Origin: Bdellovibrionales bacterium RIFOXYD12_FULL_39_22
Lineage (GTDB): Bacteria > Bdellovibrionota > Bacteriovoracia > Bacteriovoracales > Bacteriovoracaceae
NCBI GenBank assembly: GCA_001770205.1
Contig: MEQL01000047.1
Span: 62,001 to 126,000, forward strand
Length of the DNA stretch: 64,000 nt
Direction: 5' to 3'
Shown: positions 35,426-45,063 of the stretch, in pieces
Layout: each line of letters starts with the position of its first letter
How positions within the stretch are numbered: position 1 is the first letter of the stretch
The notes under the pieces: model-generated
What the model was told of the DNA's origin: nothing
Databases searched by the model: none
Seen by the model: only the letters and a program-made list of their open reading frames with translations
Position numbers and translations under genes: made by a program

Positions 35426-36048
35426 GGAGAAAAAACAAAAATCTTGTCCGCCCCCAAGTGATTATAGCGCTTAAGCTTACTCTTTAGAAATTCCAGCTTA
35501 ATTAAAAAATCATACTCCATCTTCTTATCATCGTACTTGCGTACAATATCACACTCTTTTTTCAATATTTTTTTAACGGAATTGGCCAAAAGACAGATCC
35601 CATCCAGCATTAGATACTGATTCTCAAAACTGATCGTTCTTCCCACAAAAACATCTCCTGGAAGTAGCGACAAATGGTCATGATCTCGATAAAGAAAAAA
35701 TTTATTATTGTGTAAAAGATCTTTAAAACAAAGTCCCTTTTTATTTTTACGGCCAACAAATTCAAAAAGTGAGTAATTAAAACCCAAAATAGCGTGGGCC
35801 ACTTTTTCATCTATACGATTGTTTAGCATATATTGCTTTATTACCGTGCGAGTCTCTCGCTGAGCAATAAAGTGAAAAAGATACCAATCATTAAAAGAAC
35901 TCATTCGATTTTCATAATCGTTGTCATCATCATTGAGTTTACCGGTTAATGTAAAAAACTTGTGTTTGGCCTCTAGCATTAACTCCGTAAACTCCGGGCC
36001 AGTGTATTCAGATAGGGCATGCTGAACAATTTGTACTATTTTATCCAT
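35422..36048 (-). CDS. unknown cytoplasmic protein (208 aa)
   Basis: I do not recognise it. It is mostly helical and charged, with FNDWYLFHFIAQRETRTVIKQY, a LFEFVGRKNKKGLCFKDLL segment and a basic C-terminal helix (FLIKLEFLKSKLKRYNHLG). There is no signal peptide or membrane segment. GGAGG lies 7 nt before the ATG. It follows lepA by 26 bp and is surely co-transcribed with it. Confidence 0.7.
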   Translation of the reverse strand: MDKIVQIVQHALSEYTGPEFTELMLEAKHKFFTLTGKLNDDDNDYENRMSSFNDWYLFHFIAQRETRTVIKQYMLNNRIDEKVAHAILGFNYSLFEFVGRKNKKGLCFKDLLHNNKFFLYRDHDHLSLLPGDVFVGRTISFENQYLMLDGICLLANSVKKILKKECDIVRKYDDKKMEYDFLIKLEFLKSKLKRYNHLGADKIFVFSP

Positions 36049-36074
36049 AACTATTCCTCCGCCGACTCTCTCAA

Positions 36075-37874
36075 TTACTCTTCAATCTTAAGCACGGCAA
36101 GAAAGGCCTCCTGAGAAACTTCCACATTTCCCACCATTTTCATTCTCTTTTTTCCACGCTTTTGCTTTTCTAAAAGTTTTCGTTTTCTGGAAACATCTCC
36201 TCCATAACATTTTGCTAGTACATTTTTACGTAATGCCTTAACCGACTCCCGCGCTACCACTCGTGCTCCAATGGCCGCCTGTATAGCAATATCAAACTGC
36301 TGTCTCTCAATAACTTTTTGCAATCTCTGCACAAGAGCGCGTCCACGAAAAACGGCCTGATCACGATGACAAATCAGTGATAACGCATCTACCTTGTCAC
36401 CATTTAAAAGAATATCTAATTTAATTAGATCAGACTGGCGATAGCCAATCACTTCATAATCCATACTGGCATAACCCTTAGATATCCCCTTTAGCTTGTC
36501 ATAGAAATCAAAAACCATCTCATTTAACGGAATATCATAAATAACTTGAACTCGATCAGCAGTAATATACTTTATCTCTTTTTGCGCGCCTCGCCGATCT
36601 TCACATAGCTTGATAATACGGCCAACATATTCATTGGGAATATGGATAGATATTTCCACGATCGGCTCTTGAATCTCTTCAATGTAGTTTGCCTCTGGCA
36701 AATCTGCCGGATTTTCAATTTCTAGCATCTCGCTACTAGTAAGCATAACCTGATAGCGACAAGAAGGAGCGGTGGAAATCAAATCCTGTTCAAACTCTCG
36801 CTCCAAGCGCTCTTGAATTATATTCATATGCAGTAGGCCCAAAAAGCCACAACGAAAACCAAATCCTAATGCGTTAGAAGTTTCTGGCTCGTAAGTAAAA
36901 GAGGAGTCATTTAAGGCCAGTTTTTCTAGCGACTCTTTTAACTGAGCATATTCGGTAGATTCAACAGGAAACACTCCGCAAAAAACCATCGGCTTTGATT
37001 CTTTGAAGCCATCCAGCAGCGGCGTATCTTTCTTACGCGCATGCACGATAGTATCCCCAATTTTGACATCGCGAACAGTTTTAATGCCACAGATCAACAT
37101 CCCAACTTCTCCGGCCCCCAAAGAAGTTACTTCTTGATAGAAGGGAGCATTGACCCCCATATTCAAAACCTCGTACTCTTGAACACCGTTTTTTAAAAAA
37201 ACTTTATCTTTAATCTTTACTGTCCCCTGAAAAACACGCACAAGTACAATAACGCCCTTATATGGATCAAACCAGGAATCAAAAATAAGCGCTTGCAAAT
37301 CATTATCTACCCCTCCCTTCGGATGAGGCACTTTTTGCACAATGCTCTCTAACAAATCAGTGATGCCAATGCCAGTTTTAGCAGAAACCAAATTTGCCGC
37401 TGAAGCATCAATTCCAATAATCTCTTCAATCTCTTTTTTGGCCCGCTCCACATCCGCATGAGGAAGATCAATCTTATTAATCACTGGCAAAATTTCTAAA
37501 TTATTATCAATGGCCATATATACATTGGCCAAGGTTTGTGCCTCTACTCCTTGAGAAGCATCCACTACCAAAATGGCCCCATCACAAGAAGCAAGAGAGC
37601 GACTAACTTCATAAGAAAAATCAACATGCCCCGGAGTATCAATGAGATTAAGAAAGTAAGTGTTACCATCTTGTGCTTGATATTTAAGCCTTACGGTTTG
37701 TGCCTTGATGGTAATACCACGTTCTCGCTCTATATCCATATTATCTAAAAACTGATCGGTCTTTTCCCGCTCACTAATCGTATTGGTTGCTTCCAATAGA
37801 CGATCGGCCAGGGTAGATTTGCCATGATCAATATGCGCAATAATAGAAAAATTCCGAATATATCGAATATCCAT
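36075..37874 (-). CDS. lepA: elongation factor 4 (back-translocating GTPase, 599 aa)
   Basis: The GTPase domain has [16 protein letters not shown] (G1), DTPGHVDF (G3) and [11 protein letters not shown] (G4). The order of domains and the C-terminal LepA-specific region with its basic tail (KKMLAKCYGG-type sequence, here [17 protein letters not shown]) are normal for the family. It acts on stalled or stressed ribosomes. GAGG is 15 nt upstream of the ATG, too far to be ideal. It sits 35 bp downstream of the HAMP-PAS gene. Confidence 0.97.
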   Translation of the reverse strand: MDIRYIRNFSIIAHIDHGKSTLADRLLEATNTISEREKTDQFLDNMDIERERGITIKAQTVRLKYQAQDGNTYFLNLIDTPGHVDFSYEVSRSLASCDGAILVVDASQGVEAQTLANVYMAIDNNLEILPVINKIDLPHADVERAKKEIEEIIGIDASAANLVSAKTGIGITDLLESIVQKVPHPKGGVDNDLQALIFDSWFDPYKGVIVLVRVFQGTVKIKDKVFLKNGVQEYEVLNMGVNAPFYQEVTSLGAGEVGMLICGIKTVRDVKIGDTIVHARKKDTPLLDGFKESKPMVFCGVFPVESTEYAQLKESLEKLALNDSSFTYEPETSNALGFGFRCGFLGLLHMNIIQERLEREFEQDLISTAPSCRYQVMLTSSEMLEIENPADLPEANYIEEIQEPIVEISIHIPNEYVGRIIKLCEDRRGAQKEIKYITADRVQVIYDIPLNEMVFDFYDKLKGISKGYASMDYEVIGYRQSDLIKLDILLNGDKVDALSLICHRDQAVFRGRALVQRLQKVIERQQFDIAIQAAIGARVVARESVKALRKNVLAKCYGGDVSRKRKLLEKQKRGKKRMKMVGNVEVSQEAFLAVLKIEE

Positions 37875-37909
37875 AGCTAAAAACTACCTCGCTAAAACAT
37901 AGTTACAAT

Positions 37910-39154
37910 TTATGAAAAAACTTCTTGCGAGAGTACCATAAGGTAGTAATCTAGGGAACTATCTTTTCCACGAATTGGAATAACATTAGCAAAACCACTA
38001 AAAACCAGATCCTCACTGTCACTATTTTTCTCTTTCTGCTTCGCTCGAGCAATGGCCTGTACATCTCTGGCATCATAAAGTTCATGATTAACGCTTAAAT
38101 TGCCTCCACCTTCCACAATTTCCTCTTCTTTAACTCTAGCAAAAATCGCCACCTCAGCATTTTCTATTTTGGATCTTCGCTTTATGGCCATATTATAACT
38201 ATCAATAATTGAACGAGGAATAATTGGTTCGGCCATCTCTTTGCCAATAACATCATCCGACTGAACCTGCAAAAGAGAATAGAGCTTGTTATTCATATAA
38301 ATCAACTGCCCCGCGGCATTTGCCACCAAAATAGGTTTTTTCACCATATTTGCCAGCGCATCAAATTTGCGATTTTCCACCTGTATTCGATCTGCTCGCA
38401 ATTCTTCAAAAACCTTAAAGCTGCGAATCATTTTATTCATCTCTCTGGCAATCTCTCCAATCTCGTCATCCTGTCCATAGTAAATAGAAACGTCAAAATT
38501 ACAATCTTGTAATTCTCGGATAGCATCTTTAATCTTCTTAAATGGCAAAGAAATTTTCCCAGGAACTACTAGCGCCAAAATAATTGTCCCCAAAAAACCA
38601 ATTATCAGAGTTATCATCATATTCCGCTTGGTCTCGGTAATAATACTCTTAATTTTACGATTTCTCTCAATAGACTGGGCCATTTGGATATTTTGAAATT
38701 CCGCAAACGCATCCAAAATTTTATCAGAAAAATCCCCAATGTTAGCGATCCCCGAAGTATCGCGATCATAGATAGAGGTTTTACCCAAAACTATTTTTAA
38801 GGACTCAGAATAAGATCTCATCTGCCGAATAACATTATTAATATCTGGATCAACATACATGGAATCCAAGCGCTGCGTTTGTGATATCAAATCTTCGCAG
38901 TTGCTAATTAACTTAGAAATAATATCTTCGGTCGGAGCGTTAGATAAAATCTTGCGCTGGTATTTTAATATAGTAACCGTCGATACCCGCATGGCCTCAA
39001 TCAAAGAGGAAACCTCATCCGATTCGCTGGAAATCTCCGTTATCTTCCTATTTAAGGCATCCAAATAATTAAACACGGTGAAGGCCAAAACCAAAACGAC
39101 CAAAGTCGCAATACCAAAGCTGATAGCAACTCTTCTCTTTAATGATAGATTCAC
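37910..39154 (-). CDS. membrane HAMP-PAS sensor without catalytic domain (414 aa)
   Basis: A periplasmic helical sensor is flanked by helices at residues about 10-30 and 178-198. HAMP (SLPFKKIKDAIRELQDCNFDV) follows, then a coiled coil and a PAS domain (VKKPILVANAAGQLIYMNNKL to DVIGKEMAEPII). The last 90 residues are not recognised, and no kinase, GGDEF or methyl-accepting module is present. Placement 14 bp after trkA suggests it modulates the potassium transporter or reports on its state; that is inference. Confidence 0.8.
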   Translation of the reverse strand: MNLSLKRRVAISFGIATLVVLVLAFTVFNYLDALNRKITEISSESDEVSSLIEAMRVSTVTILKYQRKILSNAPTEDIISKLISNCEDLISQTQRLDSMYVDPDINNVIRQMRSYSESLKIVLGKTSIYDRDTSGIANIGDFSDKILDAFAEFQNIQMAQSIERNRKIKSIITETKRNMMITLIIGFLGTIILALVVPGKISLPFKKIKDAIRELQDCNFDVSIYYGQDDEIGEIAREMNKMIRSFKVFEELRADRIQVENRKFDALANMVKKPILVANAAGQLIYMNNKLYSLLQVQSDDVIGKEMAEPIIPRSIIDSYNMAIKRRSKIENAEVAIFARVKEEEIVEGGGNLSVNHELYDARDVQAIARAKQKEKNSDSEDLVFSGFANVIPIRGKDSSLDYYLMVLSQEVFS

Positions 39155-39168
39155 TCTCTACCTCCCAA

Positions 39169-39864
39169 CTATCTCTCTACGATATCTTCAAAAAGCTTAT
39201 TAAAATTGTGCTCACTTCCAACTAACACCACAATATCATCAGCGTCGATAATATCCATCGGCATAGGACAATCATTAATTATTATCTTATACGCTGATTT
39301 ACCATCTTCCGTTATGTATGGCGTCTTCTTCTGAATGGCCACTACGTTTAATGAATAATTTTGCCTGATTTTGCTTTCAATCAAAGTTTTTCCGGCAAAC
39401 TTTTTCCCAATTTTTAGCTCCACCAAAGAGTAACCAGCGGCAAAGTTATAACGCTGCAAAACATGAGGGGCCACAATTTTGGAGGCAATAATCTCTCCCA
39501 TCTCTTCTTCTACCTTGATAATCTCGCTAGCACCAATCTCATGTAAAACGTGCTCGTGCAAATGACTAGTGGCCCGCGCTATAATACGGCCTACCCCCAA
39601 CTTCCGTAACATCGTTACCGCAATAACGCTCATTTCAATATTATCTCCAATGGCCACTAAGGCCACGTCAACATCGGAAATATTCACCGAACGCAAGGCC
39701 CGCTCTTCCGTTACATCCAACGCCACTGCATGAGTCACCTTATCTTTAATTTTATCTACCAGCGCTTCATCTTTATCTATAGCAATTACCTCGGCGCCTT
39801 TTTCATGCAACCCCACCGCTGTTTTTGCCCCAAACGTTCCTAATCCAATTACTGCTGCAATCAT
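39169..39864 (-). CDS. trkA: single-RCK potassium uptake regulator (TrkA/KtrA type, 231 aa)
   Basis: The RCK/TrkA_N Rossmann domain has GLGTFGAKTAVGLHEKGAEV and the acidic end-of-strand DKDE, then RATSHLHEHVLHEIGAS. A TrkA_C domain (about residues 135-220) follows with LVELKIGKKFAGKTL. With one RCK unit it is the Ktr-type size, half of E. coli TrkA. It gates the adjacent channel in response to nucleotides. It is 13 bp downstream of trkH. Confidence 0.93.
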   Translation of the reverse strand: MIAAVIGLGTFGAKTAVGLHEKGAEVIAIDKDEALVDKIKDKVTHAVALDVTEERALRSVNISDVDVALVAIGDNIEMSVIAVTMLRKLGVGRIIARATSHLHEHVLHEIGASEIIKVEEEMGEIIASKIVAPHVLQRYNFAAGYSLVELKIGKKFAGKTLIESKIRQNYSLNVVAIQKKTPYITEDGKSAYKIIINDCPMPMDIIDADDIVVLVGSEHNFNKLFEDIVER

Positions 39865-39877
39865 TCTTCCTCCTCAT

Positions 39878-41629
39878 CTATCCAATCATTATGCGCCCGT
39901 CGGGATATTCCACCTTTCCTGAACTTGAGCCCCGCTCGGCCAACGCCAATACTAGAGTCAATGGGCCAATACGGCCAATAAACATAACCACCGATATTGC
40001 AATTTTACCCCACATTGATAGTAGTGGAGAGACACCTAAAGATAATCCCACCGTTCCTAGCGCGCTAATAACTTCAAACATTAATGCTAAAGATCCCTTC
40101 TCTGGCTCTAACTGCATCATAATAAAAACAGAAATGACCGCCACTCCCATTGAAATGATGGTAAGGGCAATAGTTCGAACAATGGCCTGAGCAGAAATTT
40201 TACGATCAAAGATTGTAACATCCTTTCTTCCAGTGAGCGTCGCCATTACCGACTGAATCATAATGGCAAAAGAAGTTGTTTTAATCCCACCTCCGGTTGA
40301 GCCCGGGCTGGCCCCGATAAACATAAAAATCATCATGGCGTAAAGCGTATAGGTATGCAGATTGGCCAGGGGAATATTGTTAAACCCGGCCGTACGCAAA
40401 GTCACCGATTGAAAAAGAGAAATTTGCACCTTATCCATCAATGAATATCCCGAAACATCCAGCGCATTAAGATACTCTGAGGCGAAAATCAAAATTGCCC
40501 CTCCAACAGTTAGTACAGCGGAGGTAACTAAAACAATTTTGGCATTTACAGAAATCCGCGACAAACGCTTTCCAAAAAAAACTACCCCTTGCAACTCTTT
40601 CAAAACTATAAACCCTAAACCTCCAAGCGTGATTAGCACCATAATGGTCCAATTCAAAAGGGGATTAGTTGAATAACTTTCAAAGGATGTTGAAAACAGA
40701 GCAAAACCAGCATTACAAAAAGCAGAGATACTATGAAAGAAACCAAAATAAACGGCCTTACCAAAAGAAAATCCCTCAATAATAAATCCGATCGTAAGTA
40801 AAATTGCCCCCCATAATTCGATAAAAAAAGTATACTTGATAATATCTAAAATCATGGATAACAAATCATCCATACTTGATACATCTAATAAATCCTGCAT
40901 TACCATGCGATCCCGCATGGCCATAGACTTCCCCAGAAGAATTGTTATTGATGACGAGAGAGTCATTATCCCAAGGCCTCCGACCTGAATTAGCAACAAA
41001 ATTATCAGCTGGCCAAAAATGGTAAATTGGTCACCAATATTGAGTGTCGACAATCCGGTAACACAGGTGGCAGAAGCTGCCAAAAAAAGCGCATCTTCAA
41101 ATTTAACCGTCTCACTTCCGGCCACCACTACCGGTGGCAACATGAGCAAAAAGGACCCCAATAAAATCGTTGACAAAAAAGAAAGGAAAACAATTTGCGC
41201 AGGACGAAGCTTGGGGCCTAATACAAGTAAACGCGAAGTTGACTTGCGTTTATTACTTCTATCAAAATCATTATCTGCCGAATCATATAAGGCCAAAATC
41301 GAGGAAAGAAGATGTGCCGAAGAGAGCCAAAAAGTTAACTCCTCGTCCCCCCAGGTTATAACCAAAGGTACAAATACAACTATAGAGAAAACATATCTGC
41401 GTAAAAAATCTTCCAGATCCAAAGAATTTATATAATTAACTACTACTGATAAAAAAATCACAATGGGAACTAGCCACATTCCGACATCGATAACTACAGC
41501 AACCATGCTCTGATCCCAAGAAGTGGGAATTTTTTTGTAATGTTTCAGAGCAGAAAGCAGAATAAAACTGCCATTAAAAAATAATTCTAGCAAAAAAGGA
41601 GCTTTTTGGATTAACTGCGACATAGACAT
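39878..41629 (-). CDS. trkH: TrkH/KtrB-type potassium channel subunit (583 aa)
   Basis: Four pore repeats are visible with filter-like loops: TCVTGLSTLNIG, FCNAGFALFS, LRTAGFNNIP and GTVGLSLGVS, with GASPGSTGGGIKTT between the third and fourth. About 150 extra N-terminal residues form additional membrane helices not present in the minimal KtrB. Paired with the RCK protein downstream it imports K+ with Na+ or H+. It is the first gene of a six-gene minus-strand run. Confidence 0.93.
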   Translation of the reverse strand: MSMSQLIQKAPFLLELFFNGSFILLSALKHYKKIPTSWDQSMVAVVIDVGMWLVPIVIFLSVVVNYINSLDLEDFLRRYVFSIVVFVPLVITWGDEELTFWLSSAHLLSSILALYDSADNDFDRSNKRKSTSRLLVLGPKLRPAQIVFLSFLSTILLGSFLLMLPPVVVAGSETVKFEDALFLAASATCVTGLSTLNIGDQFTIFGQLIILLLIQVGGLGIMTLSSSITILLGKSMAMRDRMVMQDLLDVSSMDDLLSMILDIIKYTFFIELWGAILLTIGFIIEGFSFGKAVYFGFFHSISAFCNAGFALFSTSFESYSTNPLLNWTIMVLITLGGLGFIVLKELQGVVFFGKRLSRISVNAKIVLVTSAVLTVGGAILIFASEYLNALDVSGYSLMDKVQISLFQSVTLRTAGFNNIPLANLHTYTLYAMMIFMFIGASPGSTGGGIKTTSFAIMIQSVMATLTGRKDVTIFDRKISAQAIVRTIALTIISMGVAVISVFIMMQLEPEKGSLALMFEVISALGTVGLSLGVSPLLSMWGKIAISVVMFIGRIGPLTLVLALAERGSSSGKVEYPDGRIMIG

Positions 41630-41691
41630 ATGATATTACTATTTTTTATTTTTAATAGTTACTACTTATTACCTATCACTGATACCGCGGA

Positions 41692-42831
41692 ATGAATTTG
41701 ATAAAATTTAAAATTGACCATATTGATTTTTTTGGACAGGGAGTCTCAAAAATCGATAAAAAAATTACTTTTATTCCCAAAACCCTTCCAGAAGAAGAGG
41801 GAACTGCTCAGGTATACGCCTCCAAAAAAGGGGTTCAATTTGCTCAGCTAGTCGAGCTAACTAAAAGTTCACCTTATCGAATAGATCCGACATGCCCTCA
41901 CTACCAACAATGCCAAGGATGTCATTTTCAACACACCACCTACGAGCAGGAGTTGGCCTTTAAAGAGACAACTTTAAAATTTATTATAAAAAAACTTTTC
42001 CCGCACACTCCCAACTTGCCAGTAAATATTATTTCCGCCAAGCAGCGCCTAAACTATCGCAACCGTATTCAACTACACTACGACAAAAAAAATAATTCTT
42101 TGGGATTTATAGATAAAACATCTCACCAAGTTATTGCTGTTCCTAACTGTTGTCTCCCTCTGGCGGCCATTGGCAAAAAATTACAACAATTATACCTGCA
42201 AGATAGTTGGCAACAATTAGTCCAAGAGGAAAAAACACTCGGCCACTTGGAAATTTACCAACAAATCCCAACGGCCCCTCCGGCCATTTCCATAAATCGC
42301 CCATATGCAGAGGCCGGTTTTTCTCAGGTAAATGAAGAGGTCAATCAAAAATTACAAAAAGAGATTGGGGCCATAATTGATCGCCAAGGAACAAGCCCAC
42401 AGATTGATACTATTTTAGATCTATTTGGCGGAAATGGTAATTTAGTAAAGCAAATAAAAGATCGAAAAATATATACCGTCGACGCAAATATTCCACCCAA
42501 AATGCTCGCCACCTCTAACGAACGTCATCTCTTTATCTCGCAAGATCTTTATCATCTTAATGCCATCGATAATCTTCGGGCCACTATTGGTAAAAAGATT
42601 GACTTGATAATTATCGACCCACCTCGTTCTGGCCAAAAAGATCTTCTCCGCTGGGTAGAGACTTTTTTACCCCGCGCCCTTCTCTACGTTAGTTGCAACG
42701 CCCAAACCATGGCCAGAGATTTGGCCGGGATTATTGAGCTTGGACTCCACCCCAAAGAGCTTTGGCTGATTGATCTTTTTCCTGCCACTCATCACTTTGA
42801 GACGGCCATCTTTTTAACGAAGAAAATTTGA
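41692..42831 (+). CDS. TrmA/RumA-family RNA m5U methyltransferase with Fe-S cluster (379 aa)
   Basis: An N-terminal TRAM-like segment is followed by the cluster ligands CPHYQQCQGC (Cys68, Cys74, Cys77) with a fourth Cys probably in VPNCCLP. The SAM site is ILDLFGGNGNLVKQ and the catalytic loop IIIDPPRSG ... VSCNAQTMARDL with the nucleophile Cys335. It methylates C5 of a uridine in rRNA or tRNA; RlmD/RlmC-like is most likely given the Fe-S cluster. It is somewhat shorter than E. coli RlmD (433 aa). Confidence 0.9.
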   Translation: MNLIKFKIDHIDFFGQGVSKIDKKITFIPKTLPEEEGTAQVYASKKGVQFAQLVELTKSSPYRIDPTCPHYQQCQGCHFQHTTYEQELAFKETTLKFIIKKLFPHTPNLPVNIISAKQRLNYRNRIQLHYDKKNNSLGFIDKTSHQVIAVPNCCLPLAAIGKKLQQLYLQDSWQQLVQEEKTLGHLEIYQQIPTAPPAISINRPYAEAGFSQVNEEVNQKLQKEIGAIIDRQGTSPQIDTILDLFGGNGNLVKQIKDRKIYTVDANIPPKMLATSNERHLFISQDLYHLNAIDNLRATIGKKIDLIIIDPPRSGQKDLLRWVETFLPRALLYVSCNAQTMARDLAGIIELGLHPKELWLIDLFPATHHFETAIFLTKKI

Positions 42832-42904
42832 TTTACCGTTTCATCCCTTGTAGAATTTATCTGAGTCAGCATAGTTTTACACCCAACTACCATTTGGAGG
42901 GGAT

Positions 42905-43792
42905 ATGGGGCGTTTATTACTAACAACAGGAATCCTTCTTGCTTTTTTCACGACATTTTCATGTTCATCTCCTCAAAAAAGTACCCAAGAAGAACAGGCC
43001 AATCTCTATTATCAGCACGGAACTTCGAAATTAATTAGTCATGAATATACCGACGCCCTAGATAATTTAATTAAGGCCCACCAACTAAACGGTAAGGATT
43101 CCAAAATCTGTAATAATCTAGGCATGGCCTACTACTTCAAAAATGAACTTGCTCGCGCAGAATTTTATCTCAAAAAAGCACTCGATCTTGATGCAAAAAA
43201 CTCCGACGCCAGAAACAACCTTGCTTCACTATATTTTGAGCGCGGCCTATTTGATCTGGCAAAAAAAGAATATCTTAAAATTAAAAATGATCTTGTCTAC
43301 AAGAACCAATATCGCACCTACTACAACTTGGCGCATATCTCTTTGAAAGAAAGAAAGATAAGCGAAGCGATACAAAACCTAAACTCCTCTCTAAAAGAAA
43401 ATTTTGACTACTGTCCGGCCCATTTTCTACTTGGAAAAATTGAATTTGGCCAAGAGCGCTACCAAAAGGCATATGAAAATTTCAGAGAAGCATCCATGGG
43501 AACCTGTGTAAACAATCCAGAACCTCACTACGAGCAGGCCCGCTGTTTAATTAAACTCTCTCGTTTTAATGATGCGGCAGAAAAATTAGAATATCTAATA
43601 GCTAAATTTCCTAACGACCGCCTAGCGGTAACCGCCACGCAAACGCTGAATCAAATTAAAAGTAGCAACAATAGTTTAACCAGAAGGCCCTCCTACGAAC
43701 CAAACAGTTTCGAAATGAGTGAGTCTTCCAATGATTTTAGCACAAAAGAAAATGATGAAAACGATGAGTATTTTAACTCTCCGCAATTTTAG
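42905..43792 (+). CDS. TPR lipoprotein (PilF/PilW-like, 295 aa)
   Basis: The signal peptide ends in TTFSC (lipobox) and GGAGGGG lies just before the ATG. Five to six TPRs follow: YYQHGTSKLISHEYTDALDN, NLGMAYYFKNELARAEFYLK, NLASLYFERGLFDLAKKEY and others. The C-terminal 50 residues are Ser/Asn/Glu-rich. It is 22 bp upstream of rodZ, the same neighbour as pilF/pilW in many proteobacteria, where the lipoprotein assembles the type IV pilus secretin. That role is inferred from synteny and architecture. Confidence 0.8.
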   Translation: MGRLLLTTGILLAFFTTFSCSSPQKSTQEEQANLYYQHGTSKLISHEYTDALDNLIKAHQLNGKDSKICNNLGMAYYFKNELARAEFYLKKALDLDAKNSDARNNLASLYFERGLFDLAKKEYLKIKNDLVYKNQYRTYYNLAHISLKERKISEAIQNLNSSLKENFDYCPAHFLLGKIEFGQERYQKAYENFREASMGTCVNNPEPHYEQARCLIKLSRFNDAAEKLEYLIAKFPNDRLAVTATQTLNQIKSSNNSLTRRPSYEPNSFEMSESSNDFSTKENDENDEYFNSPQF

Positions 43793-43814
43793 ATAGACAG
43801 GAGTTTGAGGCAAA

Positions 43815-45032
43815 ATGGAAAAAATAAATAATCAAGTTGAAAACGAGCAATCTCCTGCTATTACTTCCACCATTGGAAATTTTCTACGCGCGCAACGAGA
43901 AAAATGCGGACTTAGTCGAGAAGAAGTTTCCTCTCGAACTAAAATTAATCTTACAATGATCTCCCTTTTAGAGGATGATAAGCTAAAAACTCTTCCCAGC
44001 AGAGCATATGTTACAGGTTACGTTAAGGCCTACTGCAAAGAACTAGATGCAAGTATAGAAGAAGCAATGAAATATTTAGATAGTACTTATCGCTCCATGG
44101 ATGTGGCCAAACACGGCATTAGTGCGGTAGAAACTTTTTACGCTAAAGAGGGCCCCGTAACAAACTATTCTAAACACGTCTTGATTGTTGCTATCATTGG
44201 TATCTTTCTTGGATTTGGATATTATCTCTTCAATCAAGATAACGGGCCCAAGGCCAAGCAAAAAAAAATAATTCACCCCGAAACACTTAATGCTCAAACT
44301 CCTCTGCTAAAGGAGTTGCCACAAAAAAATGCGGCCATGGCCGCCACACCAATGGCCATTTCAACTGCCGCGACAAATCTTGCAGTGGCCGCAGCTACCC
44401 CTACGCATGTTGCAGCGATAGCTGCTACTGCAATTGCCACCCCAACGGCCATTCCTGTTCTCAAGGCGACTCCACTGGCCGCCATATTACCTATTTTGGC
44501 CCCTCTCTCGCTTCCAACTCCGACATCAACAGCATCTTCGTCCACCAAACAAGCGGCCGCACCAAATGTAAAAATGACTAAATTCCCAGAAAACACTTTT
44601 GAAATTGCCAAAGATGCTGACTCTTTGGCACTAAGCAAGACACTCCCCGAAGGAGTTCGGCTAAATAATAATAAAGAATTGGAAAATGTCTACGTACAAG
44701 CAGTAAATGGAGACACCTGGTTGACCTATAAAGTTGCAGAAAAACCAGTAGTCAAATCGCTAATCAAGCAGGGCGAATCACTAGTATTACGCGGTGAAGA
44801 GATTCGTATCTTTTTTGGCAATGTGAATGTCACCAGAATTTGGTACAATAATCAACTTATTAAAACCCCCTCCGTCAGTGGAGTGAAGAGCTTAGTATTT
44901 CCAGCCTCGGCACAAAATAAATATTCAATCCCGCTTTTCATCTATCGCCCAGATGGTACAGTGGAAACGAGTGATGAATATATAAAATCTTTACCGGCAA
45001 CCGCTCCAACTTCAGGCCCTCCACTTCGTTAA
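43815..45032 (+). CDS. rodZ: RodZ-like cytoskeletal protein (405 aa)
   Basis: The HTH_25 domain (FLRAQREKCGLSREEVSSRTKI ... LPSRAYVTGYVKAYCKEL, given in parts) binds MreB in the cytoplasm. One transmembrane helix follows (VLIVAIIGIFLGFGYYLF, about residues 122-139), then a long Ala/Thr/Pro linker in the periplasm and a C-terminal DUF4115-type beta domain (VYVQAVNGDTWLTYKV, LVLRGEEIRIFFGNVNVTRI). The order matches RodZ, which couples cell shape to wall synthesis. The ribosome site CAGGAG is 8-9 nt away. Partnered with the TPR lipoprotein gene. Confidence 0.9.
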   Translation: MEKINNQVENEQSPAITSTIGNFLRAQREKCGLSREEVSSRTKINLTMISLLEDDKLKTLPSRAYVTGYVKAYCKELDASIEEAMKYLDSTYRSMDVAKHGISAVETFYAKEGPVTNYSKHVLIVAIIGIFLGFGYYLFNQDNGPKAKQKKIIHPETLNAQTPLLKELPQKNAAMAATPMAISTAATNLAVAAATPTHVAAIAATAIATPTAIPVLKATPLAAILPILAPLSLPTPTSTASSSTKQAAAPNVKMTKFPENTFEIAKDADSLALSKTLPEGVRLNNNKELENVYVQAVNGDTWLTYKVAEKPVVKSLIKQGESLVLRGEEIRIFFGNVNVTRIWYNNQLIKTPSVSGVKSLVFPASAQNKYSIPLFIYRPDGTVETSDEYIKSLPATAPTSGPPLR

Positions 45033-45063
45033 AATTGTTGTATAGATGCTGTATAGGCCTTAC

